Positions 17,360 to 25,920 of a stretch of 64,000 bases of DNA are shown here, in pieces. The stretch covers positions 992,001 through 1,056,000 of the forward strand of contig NZ_SWBM01000001.1 of NCBI RefSeq assembly GCF_005116465.1, in the 5' to 3' direction. The stretch is from Robertmurraya kyonggiensis. Lineage in GTDB: Bacteria > Bacillota > Bacilli > Bacillales > Cytobacillaceae. Below the pieces are notes generated by a model. That model was not told the origin of the DNA. It searched no databases and saw only the letters and a program-made list of their open reading frames with translations. Each line of letters begins with the position of its first letter. Within the stretch, counting starts at the first letter, position 1. A program made the translations under genes and the position numbers.

Positions 17360-17839
17360 TTGCTGAAGAGAATTTATCTATTTTTGAGTTTATGCTTTGT
17401 TATTGTAGGTTGTTCAAACAAAACTTCTGAATTGGATCCAAACGAATTCAATTTTAGTCTGACTTATGGTACATATGGGAAACAAAAGATAGATACCTTC
17501 AATGATATTGTCGTTAAGGACCTTATTGAGGATGGGACGATTGAGGTTCATATTTCTCTATCAGAGGATGAGTTAAAGCAGATTTATAATGAAATGTTGA
17601 AAATAGATATTATGGGAGACTTAAACATAGGAAAGAGTGATTGCATCTCTGAACCACCACATCCAACCAATTGGGAGATTGAGATGAACGGTCAAAGAAA
17701 AAGTATTTCCTATGCTGATTATTGTGACTATCCAAAGGATGTTTTGAAACTGATGGAGCTTAAAGATTTCATCCATCAAATCGTTTCTTCAAAAGAAGAA
17801 TACAAGAAGTTACCTGAAGCAAGGGGTTTGTATCAGTAA
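17360..17839 (+). CDS. Putative lipoprotein, function unknown
   Basis: A 159-residue protein from TTG 17360 behind GGAGGTGA. The signal peptide LFLSLCFVIVGC gives a lipobox with Cys18. The mature domain is acidic and includes ISLSEDELKQIYNEMLKIDI and a CDYPKDVLKLMELKDFIHQI end; two further cysteines (CISEPPHPTNW and YCDY) could pair. I do not recognise a family. It is followed 47 bases later by a small membrane protein gene and may be in one operon with it. Confidence 0.7.
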   Translation: MLKRIYLFLSLCFVIVGCSNKTSELDPNEFNFSLTYGTYGKQKIDTFNDIVVKDLIEDGTIEVHISLSEDELKQIYNEMLKIDIMGDLNIGKSDCISEPPHPTNWEIEMNGQRKSISYADYCDYPKDVLKLMELKDFIHQIVSSKEEYKKLPEARGLYQ

Positions 17840-17886
17840 AGCGAGAAAATCTCTTTAAGAAAATTTTAGGAGGGAGCGGTAAGAAT

Positions 17887-18147
17887 TTGAAAGGTTGGAT
17901 ATGTATAGGTGTTGCTGCGATACTTGCTTTTTCGGCTCTTAGACTTTTTGTTCATGGCCTCGGCTACTTTGATGCTATATTAGATGATTCTTTTTATGCA
18001 GACTTTTTGGGGCATATTGAAAGGATATCAACAATTGGTGAATTGAGAAAGTATGCTTATATAAACACTGGTTTAAGCATTTTTCTAGCGCTTTTTGCAG
18101 TCATTCTCTATCGCAAATTTTTAAAAATGGTACCAGTTATACAGTGA
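17887..18147 (+). CDS. Small two-helix membrane protein, unknown
   Basis: An 86-residue protein from TTG 17887, 11 bases after AGGAGGGA. Hydrophobic segments are at about residues 3-22 and 57-78, separated by a hydrophilic acidic loop (FDAILDDSFYADFLGHIERI). No family recognised. A terminator follows within 70 bases. Confidence 0.6.
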   Translation: MKGWICIGVAAILAFSALRLFVHGLGYFDAILDDSFYADFLGHIERISTIGELRKYAYINTGLSIFLALFAVILYRKFLKMVPVIQ

Positions 18148-18185
18148 TTTTATTAACGATGTAATTTTATATTCTAGAATTAGAA

Positions 18186-18213
18186 GACTTCCGGAAATCT
18201 GGAAGTCCTTTTT
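18186..18213 (+). terminator. Rho-independent terminator
   Basis: Stem GACTTCC/GGAAGTC followed by CTTTTT. Confidence 0.8.
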
Positions 18214-18308
18214 GGTAACCTGCAAATATACATAATGTCTTAAAAAAATTGAAACCAATCCTCAAATCAATCGTCTTAGCATTAAGTGGGAAATGGGGTG
18301 GGATAGTC

Positions 18309-18851
18309 TTGAACAAATTGCCGAAGTGGGATAATGAAAGCCTAAATAGCAAAAATAAGTGGTTTGAAAAAACAATGAATGAGTATGGAGATAGACTAAC
18401 AAAGCTTTCCTATAACTATACCAAGGATTGGAATCTTGCAGAAGATATTGTACAGGATGTCTTTATTACTTGTTATAACGAATATGACAAGATTCATAGC
18501 ATTGTATCTTTTAAAGCATGGATATTTAGAATTACGATAAACAAATGTAAAGATCTTATAAAGAGTTCATTTTTTAAAAGGGTCATTATGAACGAAGAAC
18601 TACTTAAAAGTACAAAAGCTTCTGATTTATCACCCGAGATGGCTCTAATAAAGAATAGCGAAGAGGCATTTTTATCAGTTTGTGTATTAGGTCTCCCAAT
18701 AAAGTATCGTGAAGTCATTTTGCTTTATTACTATGAAGAATTATCCATTGATGAAATTAGTGAAATATTGAAGATAAATAGAAATATAGTAAAGACAAGA
18801 CTGAACAGGGCAAGGTTGAAGTTAAAGGTAATTCTAGAAAGGTGGAGATAG
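18309..18851 (+). CDS. ECF RNA polymerase sigma factor
   Basis: A 180-residue sigma-70 family protein. I chose TTG 18309 because GGGGTGGG lies upstream and region 2 then begins at the usual place; an in-frame TTG at 18249 would add 20 unusual residues. Region 2 is read as LSYNYTKDWNLAEDIVQDVF and region 4 as LPIKYREVILLYYYEELSID, then INRNIVKTRLNRARLKLK. The stop is one base before the next gene, a single-pass membrane protein that is probably its anti-sigma factor. Target promoters are not identifiable here. Confidence 0.88.
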   Translation: MNKLPKWDNESLNSKNKWFEKTMNEYGDRLTKLSYNYTKDWNLAEDIVQDVFITCYNEYDKIHSIVSFKAWIFRITINKCKDLIKSSFFKRVIMNEELLKSTKASDLSPEMALIKNSEEAFLSVCVLGLPIKYREVILLYYYEELSIDEISEILKINRNIVKTRLNRARLKLKVILERWR

Positions 18852-18852
18852 A

Positions 18853-19884
18853 ATGGAGAAAGAGCTAAGAAATTTGCGTAAAGCAATGAATTCTTCCACT
18901 CATAAAGGGACACGCTTTACCGAAGCACAAAAAGAGAAGATTTGGTCCGCACTTCAACAAGAAAAGTTTAAAGCGAATAGAAAGCCTAAATTATATATTT
19001 ACTTGATAGCACCTATAGCCGCATCCTTATTTGTCCTAATCTTTTTCACAGAAATAATGAGCAGTTTTGCTCCGAATGAGGAGATACATCAAGGAGCCAA
19101 GCAATCGTTGGAAAGTGAATGGAAGATTAGAACAGACTACTATAGCAAAAATAAGCTATTGTTCAGTGTCTTTCCAGATCCTTTTCTATCTGAAGGTAAA
19201 CCAACAGGCTATATCTTCAGTTTTAAGGAACCTTTTGAAGCATATAAAGGAAAGGAAATTGAGATAAATGCTATTAGTGAAGAGACAGGTGAAATTCTAA
19301 ATGTAGTTCCAAATCAAGTGATAGTTGAACCTTCTCCAGGATACGAGACTCTAGAAAGATTTACTATTGTCGATTTTACCATTCCAAATGCAGGACTTTG
19401 GAAATACGAGGTTTACTTAGACAATAAGTTGTATGGAGATGTAGTATTATCGGTCAAAAATGAGGAGTCCACACAGATATTTTTACCAGAAAATCTTCCG
19501 AAATTTGTTCAAAAAAGGGATTTTGAACAAATTGATTGGAATCGAAAAGCAGTGCATATAGGCAATAATATTTTGGGGAATCTTAATAAATCAGGTGTAA
19601 TTGGTGCTGATATTCGAAGTGTTAACATAAACCAAAAATGGATGTGGCATCTATGGGGAATAGAAAGTCCAACTGAATTAACGGTCGTTGGCTACCATAG
19701 AAAAGAGAGTACAGTTTATCCAATCTTAACTGGGGGATGGTCGATACAACTTGGAGGAGAAAATAACGGAGCCGATGCACACGCTCCATCAAGTGTAAAC
19801 CTTCCTTATCGTGGAGAATGGGCAATATTGCTATATGTTGATGAAAAGTTATTCGATGTATTAGTATTTAATATAAATTCATAG
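18853..19884 (+). CDS. Putative membrane-bound anti-sigma factor / extracytoplasmic sensor
   Basis: A 343-residue protein with a short cytoplasmic N-terminus (about 45 residues, rich in Lys/Glu), one transmembrane segment (about residues 47-66, LYIYLIAPIAASLFVLIFFT) and a large outer domain. The outer domain ends with GGWSIQLGGENNGADAHAPS and WAILLYVDEKLFDVLVFNI, resembling an immunoglobulin-like or DUF4871-type module. No HxxxCxxC zinc motif is present, so it is not a classical ZAS anti-sigma factor. The role as anti-sigma is inferred from coupling to the sigma gene and topology. Confidence 0.65.
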   Translation: MEKELRNLRKAMNSSTHKGTRFTEAQKEKIWSALQQEKFKANRKPKLYIYLIAPIAASLFVLIFFTEIMSSFAPNEEIHQGAKQSLESEWKIRTDYYSKNKLLFSVFPDPFLSEGKPTGYIFSFKEPFEAYKGKEIEINAISEETGEILNVVPNQVIVEPSPGYETLERFTIVDFTIPNAGLWKYEVYLDNKLYGDVVLSVKNEESTQIFLPENLPKFVQKRDFEQIDWNRKAVHIGNNILGNLNKSGVIGADIRSVNINQKWMWHLWGIESPTELTVVGYHRKESTVYPILTGGWSIQLGGENNGADAHAPSSVNLPYRGEWAILLYVDEKLFDVLVFNINS

Positions 19885-19979
19885 AGAAGGTATACAAATA
19901 GTGATTGATAAAGTAATAGTTCTAAGTATATAAAATAGGATTCTTCAGATGAGATCAAGGTTGGGTAGGAGTGGTTATT

Positions 19980-20288
19980 ATGAATGATATTTTCATATCG
20001 GTATTGTCTATTATAATAATGGTTTACCTCATCTTGAAAAACAAAAAAACCTTAAAGAAACTGACAAAAATGCAGCTGTTGTGTGTAGTGATATCTTATC
20101 TTGTTGCGATTATCGTTGTGTTTTGTCTTATTTACTATGGCGGTAATTGGATCGCAGGTCATTTTACAAACATATTTTTCAAACACCTCATTTTTATAGC
20201 CGTAGTCTGTATTGTGCTCTTTTTCTGTGGAGGTATTTTGCGAAAAGTCTTAGAAAAGACCACGAACGGGGTTCTTCCAAAAAAATAA
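19980..20288 (+). CDS. Small membrane protein, unknown
   Basis: A 102-residue protein from ATG 19980, 8 bases after AGGAG; an in-frame GTG at 19971 is less well placed. Hydrophobic segments lie at about residues 3-20, 34-55 and 66-87, with a basic segment (KNKKTLKKLTKM) between the first two. It ends with a basic tail. No family recognised. The interspersed repeat at 20317 begins just downstream. Confidence 0.65.
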   Translation: MNDIFISVLSIIIMVYLILKNKKTLKKLTKMQLLCVVISYLVAIIVVFCLIYYGGNWIAGHFTNIFFKHLIFIAVVCIVLFFCGGILRKVLEKTTNGVLPKK

Positions 20289-20316
20289 GCTATGTTTAAG
20301 GTGGGTGTTGAGTATA

Positions 20317-20545
20317 TTACATTGAAAAATAGGCGGAAAAACTCCGTCTAAATCAAGAAATTCACCTATTTCTTTATCAATAAGCGGAATTTTTCCGCTT
20401 AAGCTATACATTTTTCATGATTTTAAGGCTAATTAGGTCAATTAGCGGAAAATCTCCGTCTATTTCACCTAATAACCTTTAATTTTTCATAATAAACGGA
20501 ATTTCTTCCGTTAAGTGGATACACCCGTCGAAAATCCAAAAAAAC
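20317..20545 (+). repeat. Composite palindromic interspersed repeat, copy A (229 bp)
   Basis: Four short palindromic modules lie about 50-60 bp apart: GGCGGAAAAACTCCGTC (about 20332-20348), AAGCGGAATTTTTCCGCTT (20382-20400), TAGCGGAAAATCTCCG (20443-20458) and AACGGAATTTCTTCCGTT (20495-20512). Between them are conserved words such as AAGCTATACATTTTTCATGA. A 228-bp copy in the same orientation is at 46858. It lies between genes that converge from opposite strands. Confidence 0.85.
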
Positions 20546-20555
20546 ATACTGTACG

Positions 20556-20586
20556 AGAAAAAAGGTGCTGAAGACACAGCCCCTTT
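20556..20586 (-). terminator. Terminator of the bd-type oxidase operon
   Basis: On the - strand, stem GGGGCTG/CAGCACC with loop TGTCTT followed by a T run, directly downstream of the subunit II stop. Confidence 0.75.
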
Positions 20587-20587
20587 T

Positions 20588-21622
20588 CTATCCCTTCTGC
20601 CTCAAGTACTTCTTATCATGCATAAACAAACTCCAAAAATAGATAAATCCCGGAAAGAGTATGGCGAATCCGACGATATAGGTAATGAATACCGCGCGAA
20701 ACGAATTCGGATCCGTGAAAGCTGATTCAATCGTGACATTCGGATAAATGATATAGGGCAAGTGCGCTTTTCCATAAACATAGCTTGCAATTAGGTATTG
20801 TAAGGTTGCTGCTATAACGGATAGCCTAGGCATTCCCATAACCCCTTTTTGAAAAATAGAAGGGGCGTATAAACCGACTCCGATAATCAAAAAGAAGGCA
20901 ACAGAAATCAGCAACAGAGGTAGGTCATCCATCATCCGTTCGTACAACCACTCTGCTTCATTTTGTAAGGTAAACATAATTAAGAAAGCGAATATCAATG
21001 AAATCGGACCCAGTATGCGACCATCTCGTAAATAGACACGATAGGCATCCATTTCCCCAGCGGTCTTCGAGTAGTCTGCTAATAACAAGGATGAAAGAAA
21101 AAGAGTACTACAGATCGCAAATCCGATGAATGCATAAACATTTGGACTAGAAAACAATCGGCCCAAGTTTAAATTCGCGAAGCCATCACCATAATCGACA
21201 AACTTTCCATGGGTGATTGGCAACACACTTATCAAAAGCCCAGGGATAATGATTCCAGCAATTCCTGAGATATATGTAAGGGGCTTTTTATATTCAGTTG
21301 CAATATTTGAAAAAACTAAGAATGCACTACGTAATGCCAACAAAAGGAGAATGATGCTACCTGGAATAAGTAGGATTGTCCCAAGATTATATGCTGCCGT
21401 CGGAAAAAGGCTATACACTGCCACTACTAAAGCAACAATGAATGTATTCGTCACTTCCCAAGTAGGAGATAAATAGCGATTCGCGATGTTTGTGGCTCTC
21501 GTTTTTTCTCGATTGATGTAGACCATTGACCAAAAGCCAGCACCAAAATCCATCGTGGCCATGACAGCATATATAAAGACGAATCCCCAAAGCACGGTAA
21601 TTGCGATGAGTGCATCTGCCAT
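20588..21622 (-). CDS. Cytochrome bd-type quinol oxidase subunit II
   Basis: A 344-residue integral membrane protein with eight or nine hydrophobic segments, matching the CydB/YthB family. The N-terminus reads WGFVFIYAVMATMDFGAGFW, close to the conserved CydB start region, and the C-terminus FPGFIYFWSLFMHDKKY. Subunit II stabilises the haem-bearing subunit I; the complex oxidises quinol and reduces O2 to water in the membrane without proton pumping. It follows the subunit I gene after 12 bases. Whether it belongs to CydAB or the YthAB branch cannot be settled by eye; length and composition lean to YthAB. Confidence 0.85.
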   Translation of the reverse strand: MADALIAITVLWGFVFIYAVMATMDFGAGFWSMVYINREKTRATNIANRYLSPTWEVTNTFIVALVVAVYSLFPTAAYNLGTILLIPGSIILLLLALRSAFLVFSNIATEYKKPLTYISGIAGIIIPGLLISVLPITHGKFVDYGDGFANLNLGRLFSSPNVYAFIGFAICSTLFLSSLLLADYSKTAGEMDAYRVYLRDGRILGPISLIFAFLIMFTLQNEAEWLYERMMDDLPLLLISVAFFLIIGVGLYAPSIFQKGVMGMPRLSVIAATLQYLIASYVYGKAHLPYIIYPNVTIESAFTDPNSFRAVFITYIVGFAILFPGFIYFWSLFMHDKKYLRQKG

Positions 21623-21634
21623 TTGAATCTCCTC

Positions 21635-22996
21635 CTATGTATTTGAGCTGTAGAGCGGGACATTTTTCTTTTCAGCACGTTCGATGTCGTCGAGTTCGGT
21701 ATTTTTTCTGAAAAAATAGAGCAATACGAGCACGACTGCGATGGCTAAAATGATGTAAACTGCAATGAATAAGATAAATAGGGTACTTAAATTAGTGGCG
21801 GTCGTAGCTGATTCAGCTGTTTTTAAGATTCGATAAATGACCCATGGTTGGCGTCCAGTACAGGCAAAAATCCAGCCGAACTCAATCGCAAGAACAGCTA
21901 AAGGACCGGTACATACTAGAATCCAAAGCAGAGGTTTTGGATAATGGTCTTTCTTTAAAAGTTTTCTCCAAGCCCAAACTAGTAACGGAATCACAATAAG
22001 GATGGAACCAATTCCAACCATGCCATTAAAAAGAGTATGGATAAAAAGGGGTGGCCATTCGTCCTCAGGAAAATCATTCAAACCCACAACGACTGTATCG
22101 AAGCTATTTCCAGCGAGAAAACTTAGGGCCCATGGAATTTCAATGGCTCCTTTAATCTCTTTCGTTTCTTTGTCAGTCACTCCGCCAATGGCAAGAGGGG
22201 CGTGGGATTGGGTTTCAAACAAGCCTTCGGCGGCAGCTAACTTTTCTGGTTGATATTCATGTAAATATTGTGCCGATTCATGTCCGTTTAAAGCAGTCAA
22301 AAAGGCAAAAAGGCAGCCTAAAATAAGTGTTAGCTTGAGTGCTTTTTGATGTAATTGATACACTCTTGTTCCAGTTTCATGTTTCCTCATTTTAAAAGCA
22401 GCAACCGAAGCCACAACAAATGCACCAACGACATAGGCTGACAAGGCGACATGACCAGCGGTGACGAAGAAGCTTGGGTTAAAAAAGGCTTCCCACGGAT
22501 TAATATCTGTAAATTGTCCATTTTCATAGCGAAATCCTGCGGGTGTTCCTTGAAATGCATGGACATTTGTAATCAATACTGCTGAGGATAATGCGCCAAT
22601 GGCAACGAGGATGAGGCTTGCAATTCTCATCCATGGGGCGATTCGTTCTGCCGCATAAACATAGATGGACATAAATAAGGCTTCAATAAAAAAGGCATAG
22701 ATTTCAATTTGGAAGGGAAGGGGCATGACACGTCCAATCACTTCCATGAAACCTGGCCATAATAATGACAATTGAACACCAGCGATGGTTCCTGTAGGGA
22801 TACCAACTCCGAGGAGGACAGCAAAAGCTTTCGTCCATCGTTTTGCCATCACGACATAATCTTGGTCTTTTGTTTTCTGATACGTAAGCTCCGCAGCTAA
22901 AATCATTAGCGGCAAACCCACACCGATTGTGGCAAAAATAATATGAAAGGCCATCGTCGTCCCAAATAAGGACCGGGCTATAAATAAGTCGTCCAC
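21635..22996 (-). CDS. Cytochrome bd-type quinol oxidase subunit I
   Basis: A 453-residue membrane protein from GTG 22996, 9 bases after AGAGGAAG. It matches CydA/YthA: an N-terminal haem-ligand region (LFGTTMAFHIIFATIGVGLP), a quinol-site loop, and GRQPWVIYRILKT in the second half. The loop between the central helices looks shorter than in E. coli CydA. It binds haems b and d (or b-type variants) and performs oxygen reduction at low O2 tension. Two tiny ORFs precede it on the same strand (23103-23339). Confidence 0.87.
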   Translation of the reverse strand: MDDLFIARSLFGTTMAFHIIFATIGVGLPLMILAAELTYQKTKDQDYVVMAKRWTKAFAVLLGVGIPTGTIAGVQLSLLWPGFMEVIGRVMPLPFQIEIYAFFIEALFMSIYVYAAERIAPWMRIASLILVAIGALSSAVLITNVHAFQGTPAGFRYENGQFTDINPWEAFFNPSFFVTAGHVALSAYVVGAFVVASVAAFKMRKHETGTRVYQLHQKALKLTLILGCLFAFLTALNGHESAQYLHEYQPEKLAAAEGLFETQSHAPLAIGGVTDKETKEIKGAIEIPWALSFLAGNSFDTVVVGLNDFPEDEWPPLFIHTLFNGMVGIGSILIVIPLLVWAWRKLLKKDHYPKPLLWILVCTGPLAVLAIEFGWIFACTGRQPWVIYRILKTAESATTATNLSTLFILFIAVYIILAIAVVLVLLYFFRKNTELDDIERAEKKNVPLYSSNT

Positions 22997-23102
22997 AGTT
23001 CATTCTTCCTCTCGAAAATAATCTTCTATGTGATTATTTCCTTCTGTGGAAAAAATATGTAATCTCTAAGAGCTTATTTAAATGAAAGAAATGTGAAAGT
23101 AT

Positions 23103-23222
23103 TCATTCTCCGCCATCATCCATGTCGCCGTCATCAAATCCATCGATATGGCCATCAGTGTCAAAAAAATTGTTTATGGAATGAATGACACTAGTTTTTT
23201 GATCGATATAGTGCCCAGACAT
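23103..23222 (-). CDS. Tiny acidic ORF upstream of the oxidase genes (39 aa)
   Basis: ATG at 23222 on the - strand, 39 codons, ending with FDTDGHIDGFDDGDMDDGGE. It is strikingly rich in Asp and Gly, resembling a calcium- or metal-binding loop, but no defined EF-hand is complete. The upstream AGAAAG is only a weak ribosome site. It sits between the 31-residue membrane ORF and subunit I, in the same direction, so co-transcription is likely. Translation is uncertain. Confidence 0.4.
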   Translation of the reverse strand: MSGHYIDQKTSVIHSINNFFDTDGHIDGFDDGDMDDGGE

Positions 23223-23243
23223 AAAACTTTCTAGTGTGATGAC

Positions 23244-23339
23244 TTAGATAGCCTTCTGTCTATTTTTGGTAAAAACATATAGATAAAGACTGATTAAGAA
23301 TGATACGATTAAGAAAGTGAAAATGAAAACTCTTAACAT
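23244..23339 (-). CDS. Tiny single-helix membrane protein upstream of the oxidase genes (31 aa)
   Basis: ATG at 23339 on the - strand, 31 codons, with a strong ribosome site (AAAGGAGG) about 9 bases upstream. Residues 2-24 are one continuous hydrophobic helix (LRVFIFTFLIVSFLISLYLY), followed by a basic tail (TKNRQKAI). This is the architecture of small bd-oxidase partners such as CydX and CydS, although those are not usually encoded upstream. The ribosome site makes translation likely; a role in the oxidase is inference from context. Confidence 0.55.
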   Translation of the reverse strand: MLRVFIFTFLIVSFLISLYLYVFTKNRQKAI

Positions 23340-23416
23340 ACTGTTCGTCCTCCTTTCCTTGTCCGTTTGTAATATATATGAAATTGTGATTCCTAGATGC
23401 TAATTATAAAAAGGAG

Positions 23417-24499
23417 TTGATCTTCATTAAGGTCAAAGTTAATTATCCATTTATCTATTTTTATAATGAACCGAATGTAGTATTTGTCTATCAAATTAAA
23501 ACAAGTCAGTATCTAACACTTACGGATATGAATGAAGTTGGCGAGTGGGCGACTTATGAATTAAAAGATGCTGGTGAATTTGAAAAATTCAACCATGAAG
23601 AATACCTACCATTAGAAGGAAGAGGATACTTTGTAAATCAAGAAGGTTTATCCGTGATGGTGAAAGCAATCAATAAAGTAATTCAAAAAAATAGAGTGGT
23701 TATTGAATCGATTCCTGTTCATGTTGTCTCTACAGAATCAGCAGCGGGTAGTCTTAGATTTGGACTTCCACGACCACGGATGGTAATTGGATATCCAGAC
23801 TCACTTGCGAACGGCCCGATACTGAATTTGCATACTGAAGTGGGTCTTTCCTATCGAATTGAGTGGCTATATGAAAATATAAATTCTGAACAAGAAGACC
23901 ATCTTTTTGAAAATCAAATTATGAATACATTACGAGAGATTGAAGACATTGCACTAGATGCTCCAGTTTATATTTGGTATGGGAATAATGCTATGGAACA
24001 AGTAGGATTACGTTTCTTTCTTTATCAGTTGCGAGAAAAGAACAATAAGATATTTTTGATAAACTCAACAGAGTTTAATGAAAATGCAGTGGAACCTGTC
24101 TTTTATACTAGTCAAATGGAAACTGATGATTTACGAGTAATTTTTGAAAAAGATAAAAAGCCTTTAACTGAAAAGGAACGAGCGCAATATCAAAAAGAAT
24201 GGGAACAACTATCGGAAACAAAAGAAGTACTTCGAATTTGGGAAGATAGTCAAATCAAAAGTGTGCCAGAGGATTATTATGATTCATTCATTATTGAAAC
24301 ACTGAGGAACATGCACATACAGCAGGACCAGAAGGATTTTATCAAAACTGGAAGTTTAATCGGTGAAATATTAGACAGTCATATACAAATTGATATTTTC
24401 TTTCTCGAGTATCGAATCCGTCATCTTGTATATAACGGGGTGTTCGAGTTAAAGGGAATTCCTAAGTCGATGCGTCATTATAGAGTGAAAATACGATAA
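23417..24499 (+). CDS. DUF1835-like protein with C-terminal DUF3658-like region
   Basis: About 360 residues. The middle (VSTESAAGSLRFGL, then SLANGPILNLHTEVG) matches the DUF1835 pattern, and the end (FIKTGSLIGEILD..FLEYRIRHLVYNGVFELKG) the DUF3658 pattern seen together in bacilli. The biochemical role is unknown. Start is uncertain: the frame's TTG 23417 touches the ribosome site AAGGAG (23411-23416), so it is too close; ATT 23426 is correctly spaced and a rare ATT start is possible. The coordinates give the longest frame. It is followed by a terminator. Confidence 0.8.
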   Translation: MIFIKVKVNYPFIYFYNEPNVVFVYQIKTSQYLTLTDMNEVGEWATYELKDAGEFEKFNHEEYLPLEGRGYFVNQEGLSVMVKAINKVIQKNRVVIESIPVHVVSTESAAGSLRFGLPRPRMVIGYPDSLANGPILNLHTEVGLSYRIEWLYENINSEQEDHLFENQIMNTLREIEDIALDAPVYIWYGNNAMEQVGLRFFLYQLREKNNKIFLINSTEFNENAVEPVFYTSQMETDDLRVIFEKDKKPLTEKERAQYQKEWEQLSETKEVLRIWEDSQIKSVPEDYYDSFIIETLRNMHIQQDQKDFIKTGSLIGEILDSHIQIDIFFLEYRIRHLVYNGVFELKGIPKSMRHYRVKIR

Positions 24500-24506
24500 T
24501 ACATAT

Positions 24507-24538
24507 TTAAAAAAGGAATCCATGGGGTTCCTTTTTTA
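24507..24538 (+). terminator. Rho-independent terminator
   Basis: Stem AAAAAAGGAA/TTCCTTTTTT with a short loop. Confidence 0.85.
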
Positions 24539-24671
24539 ATTTCGGCTTGTAAGTTTTTATGGTAAAAAAATTGGGACAATCGACCACTTTTTGCATAAAG
24601 AGGAATAAAAAATCCCATGAGAACACAACATAACCATGCTTATCTAAAATTTGGCTAAAAGGAGAAATGCA

Positions 24672-25733
24672 ATGAGTATTCATCGACTTCTTAGAAAACG
24701 AAAGCCGATAGTTGCTGTTCTTTTGCTGGGGTTTTTACTTGGTCAAACGGTCATGGTTCATGCAGAAAAGATTGAAAATGTATCGACGGCAGCGATTGCC
24801 ATTAACGGTAAAGTAGTAAATGGAATTAACCCGATAAAAATCGATGGCGTTTATTTTCTGCCATTTGTCCAATTAGCAAAAGCGCTAGGATACAACTATA
24901 TTAAGTTTGAGGAAAAAACTTTAACCTATGAAGTGACTGATGGTTCTACCGATATACGAATTACGATGGGTGGAACGCAGGCAAAAAAGGGGAATGAATA
25001 TGTCAACATTAAAGCCCCTCGATGGATCAATAACACAGCGTATGTTTCATTACATGCTGGTGGGGCATTATTCAATTCTTACATTACTTTTAAAACGGAA
25101 AATGGTTCGATTCAAGTACAAAAACCAGCACAGCAATATATTGTTCACTCTGGGGATACGCTTTGGAATATTTCTCGCTTGCACCATACGACTATAGATG
25201 CCTTAAAATCGGCAAACAATCTTACTTCAAATATCATTAAGGATGGTCAGGTTTTAAAACTACCGAATAGCGGTTCACCAAAAGAGATGGAGCCTGTCAA
25301 AGAGCATGAACCAGTGAAAGATAGTAGTAATGCATCTGTCGCTACACAGCGGAAAAAGGTTCTTGATGCGGCGAAGCAGTATATTGGTGCAGTGTATAAG
25401 TATGGAGCTACTGCAGCAGAAGCACCAAGACTATTTGACTGTTCTTCTTACACTCAACTTGTCTTTAGTCAAGCGGGAATCAGTCTTCCGCGTGTTTCAA
25501 GGGATCAGGCAAGTAAAGGGGTGGCAGTTACTCAGTTGGAAGCCGGAGATTTAATGTTCTTCACGATTAAGGATTCCTATTCAGACGGAAGAGTTGCTCA
25601 CGTTGGTATTTATATGGGTGATGGAAGTATGATTCATGCTTCTTCTTCACTCGGGGTTGCAATTACGAAAAATGTAATGCAGAACCGTTACTGGGCTTCA
25701 AATTATTTGTTCTCTAAAAGAGTTATTAAATAG
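24672..25733 (+). CDS. Secreted NlpC/P60 peptidoglycan endopeptidase with LysM domain
   Basis: A 353-residue exported protein. ATG 24672 follows AAGGAG by 8 bases; an in-frame TTG at 24651 is rejected. A basic N-terminus and hydrophobic core (IVAVLLLGFLLGQTVMVHA) form a signal peptide. Residues about 32-145 resemble a copper amine oxidase N-terminal (stalk) domain. A LysM motif follows (YIVHSGDTLWNISRLHHTTI). The C-terminal NlpC/P60 domain has Cys257 (FDCSSYTQLV), His310 (HVGIYMG) and His322 (MIHASSS). It should cleave D-Glu-DAP peptide bonds in the cell wall. All three catalytic residues are present. Confidence 0.92.
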   Translation: MSIHRLLRKRKPIVAVLLLGFLLGQTVMVHAEKIENVSTAAIAINGKVVNGINPIKIDGVYFLPFVQLAKALGYNYIKFEEKTLTYEVTDGSTDIRITMGGTQAKKGNEYVNIKAPRWINNTAYVSLHAGGALFNSYITFKTENGSIQVQKPAQQYIVHSGDTLWNISRLHHTTIDALKSANNLTSNIIKDGQVLKLPNSGSPKEMEPVKEHEPVKDSSNASVATQRKKVLDAAKQYIGAVYKYGATAAEAPRLFDCSSYTQLVFSQAGISLPRVSRDQASKGVAVTQLEAGDLMFFTIKDSYSDGRVAHVGIYMGDGSMIHASSSLGVAITKNVMQNRYWASNYLFSKRVIK

Positions 25734-25738
25734 GACTC

Positions 25739-25775
25739 AAACAGGCTAATTCTTATCGGAATTAGCCTGTTTTTG
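25739..25775 (+). terminator. Rho-independent terminator
   Basis: Stem ACAGGCTAATTC/GGAATTAGCCTGT followed by a T run. Confidence 0.92.
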
Positions 25776-25920
25776 TAGTGTGTATAATGATATCAAAACC
25801 ATCTGAAAGAGGAGTATTGATTTATATCGTTTGAAGAAAAAACTATAGATTAAACAGGACTGGAAAAATATGTGTCGAATAGAGTAATGGAATCATTTTT
25901 TTGAGGGGATCGAAGTCTAC

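Noticed and set aside
20317-20545. Insertion sequence or transposase remnant
   Set aside because: No terminal inverted repeats, target duplication or transposase fragment; it is a series of small palindromes.
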